A DNA stretch of 23,159 bases from a virus, in IMG/VR virus record IMGVR_UViG_3300018048_000067, positions 1-23,159 of that record; one strand, written 5' to 3'. The notes below the pieces were generated by a model. It made no database searches. It was not told where the DNA came from and was given only the letters and a program-made list of their open reading frames with translations. Shown in pieces: positions 11,771 to 19,569 of the stretch. The stretch's first letter is position 1; each line of letters opens with the position of its first letter. A program made the translations under genes and the position numbers.

Positions 11771-12961
11771 ATGAGTAAGCAAATCAAATCACTAGACTTT
11801 CAACAATCATTCGTAAATCAGATGGCGGAGTTCAGCCGCTCTGTAGCTCTGAGCTACGGCTACTCTGAAGACTGGTGCAGCGTATCCGCTGACCGCCTAG
11901 AGCTATGGGAGGACCCTAGCGACCTAAGCCAGTACTGGCGCATAGCTTTATTAAGAGGCTCTAAGACTATCGGCTATAAGATGTACACAGCGGACGGCTG
12001 TAGGATATTAGCACAGGACAATTACGGCCGCCCACTGGTGCACAGAGATAGCAGAAGCTTATTTATCTCTGCTATAGACCATTCTGGGCTCTGGGGCTAC
12101 GAGCTGAATCGTAGATTTGATAAGGAGCTATCAATATGCAATCACTTATATTCTGGGAATGGAGCTCTGGACTATTCGACCCTAGACTACTGCGGTGACT
12201 TTAAATTCAACGACCCAGAAACGGCTACTTTCTTGCCAGCTGGAAAGCCAGCCTTAAAGGACTGCACCACTGGCGAAAACTGGGGCAAGATGCACCAGAG
12301 CCAGAAAATAGGGAAAGCTGTCCGCTATGTGCTGGACTGCTGCGGCCTAATGTATCAGGACCAGCATATTGAAGCTGTGGTAAATTATATAAAGGCGGCA
12401 AATACGCCGCTGGAGTTTTTGTATAGCAGCCAGACAGGCGAGAATATATCAGATGTTTACGATACGGAATCAGCGGAGGGGAACGGCTCGCTCAACTCTA
12501 GCTGTATGAGAGGTTATGGAGAGTACTACGAGGACCTAGACAGCTGCCCAGATGTAGAGGTGATTTATACGCTGGACCCAGAAAGCCGATTGACTAGCCG
12601 AGCTCTGCTGTGGACCACTAGAAAGGGCTCTAAAGTACTTGATAGGATATACGGCTCAGATAGTACAATCGAAGCCTATAAACAGCTGGCGAATGAGAAA
12701 GGCTGGTATCACAAAGAATATCAGAGCTACGATAGCACCAGACAATTTATCAATCCAGATGGTGAGGCTATCCGCTCCAGCTTTGCTATTAGCTGCGATA
12801 TGTTCAATAGCATAGAAAACAGCCGCTGCCCATATATGGATACGTGGAAATTCTACAGCGTAGAACAGGGGATTTTAACCAACGATTTAGATTTAGCCAA
12901 CGAATATGGAGGCTCAGTATATGAGCTAAGATGCACTAGCGGAGAAGCGGAGCTGTACTAA
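11771..12961 (+). CDS. Unknown 396-residue protein with SCMRG and LDRIYG motifs
   Basis: A soluble protein rich in Ser, Tyr, Asp and Cys. Its second half has an ordered motif set: NSSCMRGYGEYYEDL (Cys245-Met-Arg-Gly248), then VEVIYTLDPESRLTSRALLW, then KVLDRIYGSD (290-294 core) and IEAYKQLANEKGWY. I associate this arrangement with uncharacterised proteins in various phage genomes, but know no activity for it. A pair of cysteines (LDCCGL) and CTTGENWGK lie in the middle. No membrane segment or signal. GC content and codon choice (AGC Ser, CTG/CTA Leu, GAG Glu) set it apart from the early and late operons. It lies between a membrane protein and a peptidase gene. Confidence 0.7.
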   Translation: MSKQIKSLDFQQSFVNQMAEFSRSVALSYGYSEDWCSVSADRLELWEDPSDLSQYWRIALLRGSKTIGYKMYTADGCRILAQDNYGRPLVHRDSRSLFISAIDHSGLWGYELNRRFDKELSICNHLYSGNGALDYSTLDYCGDFKFNDPETATFLPAGKPALKDCTTGENWGKMHQSQKIGKAVRYVLDCCGLMYQDQHIEAVVNYIKAANTPLEFLYSSQTGENISDVYDTESAEGNGSLNSSCMRGYGEYYEDLDSCPDVEVIYTLDPESRLTSRALLWTTRKGSKVLDRIYGSDSTIEAYKQLANEKGWYHKEYQSYDSTRQFINPDGEAIRSSFAISCDMFNSIENSRCPYMDTWKFYSVEQGILTNDLDLANEYGGSVYELRCTSGEAELY

Positions 12962-13032
12962 AAATTGGTGATCTAGTGAAACGGCTGCGAGGCCGCATAA
13001 ACACTGACTTTATTAACTATTAATTTATTATT

Positions 13033-14037
13033 ATGAACACTACACTTTTGACAATTTTAGAAACCCAGACAGAAAGCTATAATACTAAAGCGATGGCCGA
13101 TACTATGGCGGCTCTGCTGCTTAGCTCTGGGGCTACCATAGAAACCGACAAAGCTGGCAATTTATTTGCCACTAAAGGAGCTCCACCAGCTGGCCAGTTT
13201 TACCCTTGTATAGCTGCACACCTTGACAGCGTGCACGATATTATTCCAGAGGGCCGCTATCATATCCTAGAGCTAGGCGGCAAAGCTTTCGCGATGGACA
13301 GCCAGACGCTCCGCTTCGCTGGAGTAGGCGGCGATGATAAATGCGGCCTGTATATAGCTCTACAGGTTTTACGCTCTGTTCCTTTCTGTAAGGTGGCTCT
13401 GTTCGTAGATGAGGAGGTGGGCTGCGATGGTTCTGGCGTTGCTTCGCTGGACTGGTTCGCTGACTGCGGCTATATCCTACAGAATGACCGCAGAGGCTAC
13501 GCCGACAGCGTCCGTACTATTATGGGCAGCCGCATAGCGTCCGACAGTTTTATAAATGCAGTGGAGCCCATCAATCGAAAATACCAGCGGAGCTGGTGCG
13601 ATTCTGGAGGCTTAACAGATGTATACACTTTAGCCACTAGAGGGCTGGAGCTGTCTATGCTAAACTTGAGCTGCGGCTATTATTTACCCCACCAGCCAGA
13701 GGAGTATATAGATATTGCAGAGCTCGAAGCTGTGCTACGTTTTAATATCGAGGTGGTCCGAAAGCTAGGCGGCACCAGATACGAGAACAAGGCCGAGCGG
13801 ACCAGCTACGGCTATGGCGGATACTATAGCCACCACTGGAGCGAGCCAGCAATTAAATCAGCTATAGACCCAGAGCCAGACGCTGAGCCCAGCTGCGACT
13901 ACTGCAAAGCTGAGAATAATCTAGAGCTGGATAGCTGGGGCTGGTGGTGCCATAACTGCGGCGGCTACAGCTACAGGCCAGACCGATATACAGAGGAGGA
14001 TACAGCCAGCATAGACTGGCCAGAGTGGGACGAATAG
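13033..14037 (+). CDS. M20-family zinc metallopeptidase with C-terminal zinc ribbon
   Basis: Residues 1-245 are an M20 peptidase (PepT/aminoacylase-like): AAHLDSVHD gives metal ligand His63 and Asp65, GVGGDDKCG gives bridging Asp102, VDEEVG gives catalytic Glu127 and metal Glu128, QNDRRG gives Asp152, and CGYYLPHQPEEY gives His220. All key residues are present, so it should be active on peptides or acylated amino acids; substrate unknown. There is no separate lid-domain insertion of usual size, so it is compact. Residues 288-309 form a zinc ribbon (C288xxC291, C306xxC309) after a Tyr/Ser linker, an unusual addition. Higher GC and distinct codon use indicate recent acquisition. Three terminators follow. 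A small CGGC/GCCG hairpin lies in the 71-base gap before it. Confidence 0.85.
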   Translation: MNTTLLTILETQTESYNTKAMADTMAALLLSSGATIETDKAGNLFATKGAPPAGQFYPCIAAHLDSVHDIIPEGRYHILELGGKAFAMDSQTLRFAGVGGDDKCGLYIALQVLRSVPFCKVALFVDEEVGCDGSGVASLDWFADCGYILQNDRRGYADSVRTIMGSRIASDSFINAVEPINRKYQRSWCDSGGLTDVYTLATRGLELSMLNLSCGYYLPHQPEEYIDIAELEAVLRFNIEVVRKLGGTRYENKAERTSYGYGGYYSHHWSEPAIKSAIDPEPDAEPSCDYCKAENNLELDSWGWWCHNCGGYSYRPDRYTEEDTASIDWPEWDE

Positions 14038-14052
14038 CCCACCAGAAACCAG

Positions 14053-14077
14053 AGCGGCCCTAGTGGCCGCTTTTTTT
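14053..14077 (+). terminator. Intrinsic terminator 1 after the peptidase gene
   Basis: AGCGGCC (14053-14059), loop CTAGT, GGCCGCT (14065-14071), then T's to 14077. A strong bacterial-type terminator 16 bases after the stop codon. Confidence 0.88.
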
Positions 14078-14086
14078 ATATCTCAT

Positions 14087-14111
14087 AGCCAGCAGAAACG
14101 CTGGCTTTTTT
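14087..14111 (+). terminator. Intrinsic terminator 2
   Basis: AGCCAGC (14087-14093), loop AGAAAC, GCTGGCT (14100-14106), then T's to 14111. Only ten bases after terminator 1. Confidence 0.88.
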
Positions 14112-14121
14112 ATTTTAAGCC

Positions 14122-14216
14122 ACTTTCTCGCCTATTGCTAGGGTCTTATATAGGAGCTCCGCAGAAAGTCCAGCAGAGGGCTTCTAAAGTAGCTCTACGG
14201 CTGTGCTGGTTTTTTT
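14122..14216 (+). ncRNA. Structured RNA candidate ending in terminator 3
   Basis: First domain: ACTTTCT (14122-14128) pairs with AGAAAGT (14163-14169), with CCTAT (14131-14135) pairing ATAGG (14150-14154) inside it and an AGCTCC tail. Second domain, immediately adjacent: CCAGCA (14170-14175) pairs with TGCTGG (14204-14209), with inner AGAG-GG-CT/AGCTCT pairing, followed by seven T's (14210-14216). Two abutting hairpins and a T-run in about 95 bases look like a small RNA. I found no clear promoter, so it may be read-through RNA. Confidence 0.5.
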
Positions 14217-14369
14217 CTAAGTGTCTGGAGTTCAGATGCGGCTCTGATAGCGTAGGTAACAATCTCCGAAGCTTTCACCGCCTCAACAGAGTAGGACCCC
14301 AGCCGCTCGCTGTGGCTCGCTCTGGTGAGCTCTGAGGGCCTCCAGCTGTCGAGCTCTGGAGCTCTAGGG
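14217..14369. other. GC-rich non-coding stretch with many potential stems
   Basis: No gene accepted. Possible pairings include GCGGCT (14238-14243) with AGCCGC (14301-14306), enclosing TCTG/CAGA; CTCCAG (14340-14345) with CTGGAG (14356-14361); and two GAGCTC copies at 14351 and 14359. It is more GC-rich than the phage genes on either side. It is not a tRNA: the 69-base stem-enclosed span lacks T-loop and anticodon features. From 14468 to 14700 I see nothing identifiable. Confidence 0.4.
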
Positions 14370-14467
14370 ACGTAAATCGAGGCGGGCCTAGTGTTAGTAG
14401 GTCGATTCGATGATTTCAACGTAAATCAAGGTAGGCTGGGTGTTAGTAACCCGTTTCGATGATTTCA
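14370..14467. repeat. 49-bp imperfect tandem duplication
   Basis: Units 14370-14418 and 14419-14467 match at 39 of 49 positions. The ends are conserved (ACGTAAATC and TTCGATGATTTCA, GTGTTAGTA in the middle). Differences cluster on both sides of the loop: unit 1 can pair GGCCTA with TAGGTC, unit 2 GGGT with ACCC, so each keeps a hairpin around GTTAG. The AAATC...GATTT outer arms are conserved in both. Confidence 0.8.
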
Positions 14468-14704
14468 AACGCATTTGACCTGACCTATAGGGAAGGGCAG
14501 AATACTACAAGGAAGACTAGAAGAAGTAGAGTATGGCCCCTCCTATTGCTTTAAAAACAGATTAAATGCTGGGTAAGTTGAATGTTGTTGGGGCCGACGA
14601 AAGCAATAAAGGATAGACAACGCAATCATTACACAGACTTAGGGTATCTGGACCAACTATATCTCTATAGAAGTTTAGGACCATAAGCTATCCTCGCTGT
14701 ATAA

Positions 14705-14798
14705 AGATAACCAAAATAATAATATCTGTTCATCAATAAATCTTATAGTGGTATAAGAAAAACTTATAGTGGTACAAAACAGAGAATAAAGGTTATCT
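14705..14798 (+). promoter_or_regulatory. Operator-like control region of the late operon
   Basis: CTTATAGTGGTA occurs at 14742-14753 and 14763-14774, exactly 21 bases apart. The first copy extends to the dyad CTTATA-gtgg-TATAAG (14742-14757). An 8-bp inverted repeat AGATAACC (14705-14712) and GGTTATCT (14791-14798) flanks them, ending six bases before the ATG at 14805. No TAnnTTTG element is present, so the late operon may need a phage activator or the sigma-like factor encoded at 4940-5485. Confidence 0.6.
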
Positions 14799-14804
14799 AT
14801 ATGT

Positions 14805-15527
14805 ATGAGTAAAGTAAAGCTACAGATTAGAATACCGCAAAGCTTATCTGATATTACACTAGAGCAGTATCAGAAGTACGTTAAGGTACTTGATGGCATC
14901 GACAAGGATGGCGAAACGGCATCGGAGTTCCTGAACTTAAAAGCACTTGAGATATTCTGTGGACTTGAGCTGAAAGAGAGCTATAAGCTCCCTATTAGTA
15001 TGTTTGACGACGTGATTTATAAACTGGCTGAGTGTCTGAATGAAGATACACCACTTATCAAGCGTTTCTGGTTCAGAGGTAGCAACGGAGTTGAGGTAGA
15101 GTTTGGATTGCATCCAGACCTACAGAACTTAACCTCTGGTGAGTACTTTGACTTAGACAACTATATTAATGACTTCCAAGATATGCATAAAGCAATGGCT
15201 GTGCTATATAGACCAATAACGGCTAGCAAGGGAGATTATTATGAGATAGAAGAATACGAAGGCACAGACAAGTATGCTGGGTATATGAAGTATGCTCCAG
15301 TCAATGTAGCAATAGGTGCTAGGCTTTTTTTTTATCGTTTAGGGATGAAATTGTCAAAACATACGATAGCCTCTTCTCTGAAGGAGATGAGTCCAGAGGA
15401 GCGTTTGCAAGTAGAGAGCAAGTTTTTGGAGCAAAATGGGGTTGGTATCAATCACTTTATGCACTCGCTGGAGGGGATGTCACAAGATTTGATGAAATTA
15501 CAAAACTTAGCATCCATAAGTGTTTAG
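14805..15527 (+). CDS. Tail assembly chaperone, unshifted product (gpG-like)
   Basis: The 240-residue product is acidic and helical in its first 170 residues (LSDITLEQYQKYVKVLDGID, DDVIYKLAECLNEDT, YFDLDNYINDFQDMHKAMAVLYRP), consistent with a tail assembly chaperone that coats the tape measure. Codons 173-176 read CTT TTT TTT TAT over a run of nine T's (15325-15333). After the run, this frame stays open for 64 codons. The -1 frame gives a second product (next entry). It is the first gene of the late operon, directly after an operator-like region, and the tape measure follows five genes later. Confidence 0.8.
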   Translation: MSKVKLQIRIPQSLSDITLEQYQKYVKVLDGIDKDGETASEFLNLKALEIFCGLELKESYKLPISMFDDVIYKLAECLNEDTPLIKRFWFRGSNGVEVEFGLHPDLQNLTSGEYFDLDNYINDFQDMHKAMAVLYRPITASKGDYYEIEEYEGTDKYAGYMKYAPVNVAIGARLFFYRLGMKLSKHTIASSLKEMSPEERLQVESKFLEQNGVGINHFMHSLEGMSQDLMKLQNLASISV

Positions 15528-15595
15528 TATGGCTATCCTTTGAGAAGGAGAAAACAGATTTAGAGAACAAGAGAATTAAAGACGCATATAAATGA
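14805..15595 (+). CDS. Tail assembly chaperone, -1 frameshift fusion (gpGT-like)
   Basis: Slipping back one base at T TTT TTT (within 15325-15333) joins 176 codons to an 87-codon -1 frame that is open to TGA 15593-15595, giving about 263 residues. The shifted part includes FGAKWGWYQSLYALAGGDVTRFDEI and LVWLSFEKEKTDLENKR, the pattern I know from C-terminal domains of tail chaperones (KWGW, LA-GD-TK, L-YL-Y-KDK). The next gene starts with ATG 15592 overlapping this stop as ATGA, which couples it to the shifted frame. The same product would result from polymerase slippage adding one U to the T9 run. Confidence 0.82.
15325..15333 (+). promoter_or_regulatory. Slippery T9 run for -1 frameshifting
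   Basis: Nine T's after C in frame as C TTT TTT TTT A; zero frame CTT TTT TTT TAT. Shifted reading continues TTA TCG TTT AGG. No strong downstream pseudoknot was found by eye. Confidence 0.75.
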
Positions 15596-16056
15596 CCACT
15601 ATCTACGACATAATTGAGAAGGTAAAGACTAATCTAAGGGCAAACCCTATAGTTAATACCGTGACTTTCGGCGACATCAGTCAAGTTGACCTCAACAAGA
15701 CTACTATGTTTCCACTAAGCCACTTCCTACTGGGTAACGCTCAGATGACTGAACATACCATCAGGCTTACATTAAGCTTCTTATTCATTGACGTAGTAGA
15801 CTACAGCAAGGAATTTAACAGCAACGACGAAGGCAATAGACAAGATGATACCAATCTGGTTGATGTTTACAATACTCAACTACAGATTGCTAATGAGCTG
15901 ATTAGTGAGTTCCGTAGAGGCGACCTATACAGAGAAGGGTTCCAGATAGTAGGCGAACCAATATGTGAGCCGTTTAAGGATAGATTCGAGAATGAGTTAG
16001 CTGGTTGGTCAGTAGACCTAACACTAGACGTTTCTAATAATATTTCAGTATGCTAG
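15592..16056 (+). CDS. Probable tail terminator or head-tail completion protein
   Basis: A 154-residue protein with an N-terminal helix (TTIYDIIEKVKTNLRAN) and beta-rich rest, ending in WSVDLTLDVSNNISVC. Size, the phrase TIRLTLSFLFIDVVD and position between the chaperone and a gp10-like gene suit a tail terminator or neck protein. It also contains a stretch of polar acidic residues (EFNSNDEGNRQDDTN). Start overlaps the frameshifted chaperone stop by 4 bases. Function by context only. Confidence 0.6.
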   Translation: MTTIYDIIEKVKTNLRANPIVNTVTFGDISQVDLNKTTMFPLSHFLLGNAQMTEHTIRLTLSFLFIDVVDYSKEFNSNDEGNRQDDTNLVDVYNTQLQIANELISEFRRGDLYREGFQIVGEPICEPFKDRFENELAGWSVDLTLDVSNNISVC

Positions 16057-16556
16057 GAGCGGACTTAAAGGCTTTATTTCAGTTATACGGTGAAAGGTTT
16101 GTAAATGACCTTGTTCAGCGTATGAATGATACTAATGTAAATGCTACTGGTACTGCTGCAAGAAGTTTAAGATACAAGGCAACCCAAAGAAAGCTGACTA
16201 TAACAGCAGCTCAGTATTTAGGAGCTGTAGACTCTGGTCTTAACCAAAACACAAAACAACCACCTGTTAGTAAAGATGGAAAGAACCTTACAGAATTAGA
16301 CAAGTGGGTACAAGCGAGGGTTCGTCCAGACTTAGACGGAAAGGACCTTAGGAAACTTTCTTTTGCTATAGCTAAAACTATAAAAAGAAGAGGAACTATA
16401 AAGCGTTTTAAGTATCAAGGAGCTGATTTGGTTGACTTTGTGCTTAATAAGCAACTAACGCCGCTAACAGAAGATATAGCAGAACATATTTTAAAGGATA
16501 TTGACAAGGAGTTCAATCTCAGACTATCAACACACAAGAACATAAAGGTAAAGTAA
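16050..16556 (+). CDS. HK97 gp10-like tail completion protein
   Basis: The 168-residue protein resembles the gp10/minor capsid family: N-terminal helix (LKALFQLYGERFVNDLVQRM), NATGTAARSLRYK, YLGAVDSGLN (like the usual Y-x-x-x-ve-G-x), RPDLDGKDLRKLSFAIAKTIKRRGTIKRF, and a helical C-terminus. Members join head and tail or organise the tail end. It overlaps the gene before by 7 bases and is one base from the next. Family match is moderate. Confidence 0.6.
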   Translation: MLGADLKALFQLYGERFVNDLVQRMNDTNVNATGTAARSLRYKATQRKLTITAAQYLGAVDSGLNQNTKQPPVSKDGKNLTELDKWVQARVRPDLDGKDLRKLSFAIAKTIKRRGTIKRFKYQGADLVDFVLNKQLTPLTEDIAEHILKDIDKEFNLRLSTHKNIKVK

Positions 16557-16557
16557 G

Positions 16558-17562
16558 ATGGCAACCAACATAAAAGCAAACGTAAGAAGTCCCAGATACT
16601 ACGAAATGACAGGTTCTGGTTCTAAGACACTCAATCTAAAGATATGGGTGGGAGATATAGTGTCTACACCAGCTTCTAATACTTATACACTAACCAAAGA
16701 TGCGGTTGGAGGTCAAGCGGTGTTTGAAATAGCTGAGTTGGTTAGAGATTATATTGACCAATCATTTACTGGTTCTTACAGCTCTGCTTCTGCTTGGGTT
16801 AAGATTAACTCTGATACAGCAATTCCTGCATTTGATGGATATGGCTACTACGACGAAGGAGCTAACTCTTCTTTAAGCACCAGAGCCTTAATCAGCAATA
16901 CTACTATCTGGATTCCTCAATCTGGAACAACTAGAGTCCCTGTATATACTAGTGCATCTAGCAATGCAGTAAGTTCTGTTAAATACTACTCTGGAGGTTC
17001 TTTAGTAGAATCAGACACTATTACACCTAGCGGCTATAGTAGTGCCCAGATTGCTTATCCATCTTCTACAGCTACTATTGACGAGGTGAGAGTTTATTAT
17101 AACTCAGATGCTAGCTATGACAGCTTCTCTGTTAGATATATGGACTGCTCTAAGTTCGACACTTACAAACTAACCTTTGTAAATAAGTTTGGTGCATTAC
17201 AAGACCTTTACTTTACTGGCAAGTCTACAGAAACAATCTCTGTACAGAAAGATGGCTATAAGTCAAATGTACTTGACATTGCAACGCAGAGCTATGCAAC
17301 AACTGACCATCAGTTTAGAGATTTTGACGTAAAAGGTCGTCAGAATATGATACTGAACACAGGAAACGTATCTGAAGACTATAACGAGCCAATTAAACAA
17401 CTATTGCTGTCGGAGAAAGTATGGATGACTGTAGGTAGTGATGTTATTCCTGTGAATGTAGCAACAAACACTCTTACAATGCGTACTTCACTAAATGACA
17501 AGATGGTGAATTACACGGTAGAAGTAAACTTTGCTCACGACACTATTCAAAACGTAAGATAG
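16558..17562 (+). CDS. Tail structural protein (possibly major tail or tail-tip protein)
   Basis: A 334-residue beta-rich protein full of Ser, Thr, Tyr and Gly, starting NIKANVRSPRYYEMTG with a strand pattern LNLKIWVGDIVSTPASNTYTLT. The second half has KLTFVNKFGALQDLYFTGKSTETI and VEVNFAHDTIQ, which recall proteins in flavobacterial phages assigned to tails. There is no collagen-like or enzymatic motif. It follows completion proteins and adjoins the baseplate-type gene, so tail tube, distal tail or fibre are all possible. Confidence 0.55.
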   Translation: MATNIKANVRSPRYYEMTGSGSKTLNLKIWVGDIVSTPASNTYTLTKDAVGGQAVFEIAELVRDYIDQSFTGSYSSASAWVKINSDTAIPAFDGYGYYDEGANSSLSTRALISNTTIWIPQSGTTRVPVYTSASSNAVSSVKYYSGGSLVESDTITPSGYSSAQIAYPSSTATIDEVRVYYNSDASYDSFSVRYMDCSKFDTYKLTFVNKFGALQDLYFTGKSTETISVQKDGYKSNVLDIATQSYATTDHQFRDFDVKGRQNMILNTGNVSEDYNEPIKQLLLSEKVWMTVGSDVIPVNVATNTLTMRTSLNDKMVNYTVEVNFAHDTIQNVR

Positions 17563-19569
17563 ATGCAGTCTATACAACTATACATAGGGACAGATAGGGT
17601 AGAAATGTTCGATGATGAGAGCGTTTCTATCACTCAGTCTATCAAGAATGTTAAGGACATCTCAAGGGTGTTTACTACATTCACTAGACAATTTACTGTT
17701 CCTGCTTCTAAGCCTAACAATAAGATATTCAAGCACTACTATAACTATGATATAGACAATGGTTTTGATGCTAGAACTAGGAAAGACGCTACTATAGAGC
17801 TTAACTACCTTCCGTTTAGAAAGGGAAAACTGAAGTTGGATGGTGTAGATATGCGTGACAATAAACCCTATGCATACAGGCTAACCTTCTTTGGTAGTGT
17901 AGTAGAGTTAAAAGACATTCTGGGAGAAGATAAGCTGCCTTCTTTGACTGCTCTTAATATAGACTTTAAATATGACCCAGATAGTATTCTAGCCAACCTA
18001 AAAAGGCTTACTTCATATAATGCAGCAGGTTCTGCTCAAGATGGATATTCACTACCACTAATTACCCATAGCCAAAGATTGTACTATGATTCTGGTAGAG
18101 AGTCTGAGCAATCTGGCAACTTATACTCTGGAGGCAGTAAGGTTCAGGGATTGAAGTATAATGAATTAAAGTATGCAGTAAGGTTAGATAAGATTATTGC
18201 TGCTATAGAGTCTGAGTATTCAGACATTAACTTTGCCTCTGGTAGTTTCTTTGACCCAGCAGAAGATACAGACATCAAACATCTGTATATGTGGTGTCAC
18301 AGAAAGAAAGGCAAACTAGAAGACACTAGCGGTACAATTATACACATACCGTTTACAGGAACTGGTAGCTATTCTTACTTTACTGGAAGCACTTTTACAC
18401 TAGGCTCTGCTGGAGATACATTAACATTAACTGTAACGCCAGACAATGACAACCATCCGTTTGACCTTATTATCAACAGAAACGGAACGCTGTATGAAAG
18501 AAGGTCTAATGTTACTGGAGAGCAGGTATTTACCATTACTGACAACTTGCTAATTACTAGTGGGACTTACTTTACGTTCCAATTACAAGTATATGAGCAG
18601 CCAGTTACGGCAGATGTTTCATTAGAGTTCGTTACTACAACGGCTCAGACAGATACCTACAGTCTTACTGACGAGTCTTTTGATGACACTTATAGATTCA
18701 ATATACAAGAGCAGATACCAGAGATGACTATTATAGACTTCTTATCTAGTTTATTTAAGATGTTTAATCTGGTTGCTTATGTAGATGATAACGGAGATAT
18801 AGACGTACAACCACTAGACACTTTCTACCAGTCTACAGAACACGATATCAGCAAATACGTTGATATTAATAAGTCTGCCATCAATTCTGCATTACCATAC
18901 AAAGAAATCTTCTTTAAGTATGCAGATACAGGCACTATACTGGCCAAACAGCATTTACAGCAGATAGCTCAAGTAGAGTGGGGTGGAAATGAATATACAA
19001 ACGCAGAAAACCTAGATGGAGAGATATATAAGGTAGAACCTAACTTTCATCACGCTAAATATGAGAAACTACTAGATAGCTACAATCTATCTGTAGATAC
19101 TGGTATTCAGGTAGGGTACTTTGTAGATGACAACGAGGAAGCTTACTTAGGCAAGCCCTTACTGTTATTTATCAACGCTAAGTCTGGTAACAAGAATATA
19201 AAGTTTGTAAAGTTAGGAGAAACAACAGAGATTACCACTTCTAGCACGCTGAATATGCCTACTAACTTGAAGACAATAGATAGTAATTCGTCTAACAATA
19301 TACATTTTGATGTAGAGCGTAACGAATATACTAATTCTGACGCTACAGGAACACTTTTCAGTAGGTTTTACAATGACTATATAGTAAATGTGTTCAACGA
19401 GAAGAACAGGCTCACAAAAGTGTCCGCTGTGCTTCCTGTAGGTAAAGTAATAAGTATAGAACTGTCTGACATTATAGTTATTAATGGAAGAAAGTATAGA
19501 ATCAACTCTATGAATACTAGCTTGAAAGATGGAAGAACTGATTTTGAACTAATAAACTACTATGCTTAG
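17563..19569 (+). CDS. Tail tip / baseplate-type structural protein
   Basis: A 668-residue beta-rich protein. The N-terminal 110 residues (LYIGTDRVEMFDDESVSITQSI, VFTTFTRQFTVPASKPNNKIFKHYYNYDI, RKGKLKLDGVDMRD) follow a pattern I know from large tail proteins of Bacteroidota phages. The middle is Thr/Ser/Gly-rich with IgG-like strand repeats (about 255-360) and the end has GRKYRINSMNTSLKDGRTDFELINY, as in tail-associated or hub proteins. Likely part of the tail tip that contacts the host. It begins directly at the previous stop and overlaps a small gene at its end. Confidence 0.65.
   Translation: MQSIQLYIGTDRVEMFDDESVSITQSIKNVKDISRVFTTFTRQFTVPASKPNNKIFKHYYNYDIDNGFDARTRKDATIELNYLPFRKGKLKLDGVDMRDNKPYAYRLTFFGSVVELKDILGEDKLPSLTALNIDFKYDPDSILANLKRLTSYNAAGSAQDGYSLPLITHSQRLYYDSGRESEQSGNLYSGGSKVQGLKYNELKYAVRLDKIIAAIESEYSDINFASGSFFDPAEDTDIKHLYMWCHRKKGKLEDTSGTIIHIPFTGTGSYSYFTGSTFTLGSAGDTLTLTVTPDNDNHPFDLIINRNGTLYERRSNVTGEQVFTITDNLLITSGTYFTFQLQVYEQPVTADVSLEFVTTTAQTDTYSLTDESFDDTYRFNIQEQIPEMTIIDFLSSLFKMFNLVAYVDDNGDIDVQPLDTFYQSTEHDISKYVDINKSAINSALPYKEIFFKYADTGTILAKQHLQQIAQVEWGGNEYTNAENLDGEIYKVEPNFHHAKYEKLLDSYNLSVDTGIQVGYFVDDNEEAYLGKPLLLFINAKSGNKNIKFVKLGETTEITTSSTLNMPTNLKTIDSNSSNNIHFDVERNEYTNSDATGTLFSRFYNDYIVNVFNEKNRLTKVSAVLPVGKVISIELSDIIVINGRKYRINSMNTSLKDGRTDFELINYYA

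Noticed and set aside
14238-14306. tRNA-sized span closed by GCGGCT/AGCCGC
   Set aside because: No TTC-containing T-loop, no anticodon arm of proper size and a poor D-arm; length fits but the inner structure does not.
14195-14419. Minus-strand frame of 74 codons and an overlapping + frame at 14063-14335
   Set aside because: Both cross terminators or structured repeats, lack sensible leaders and have compositions typical of chance frames in a GC-richer non-coding stretch.
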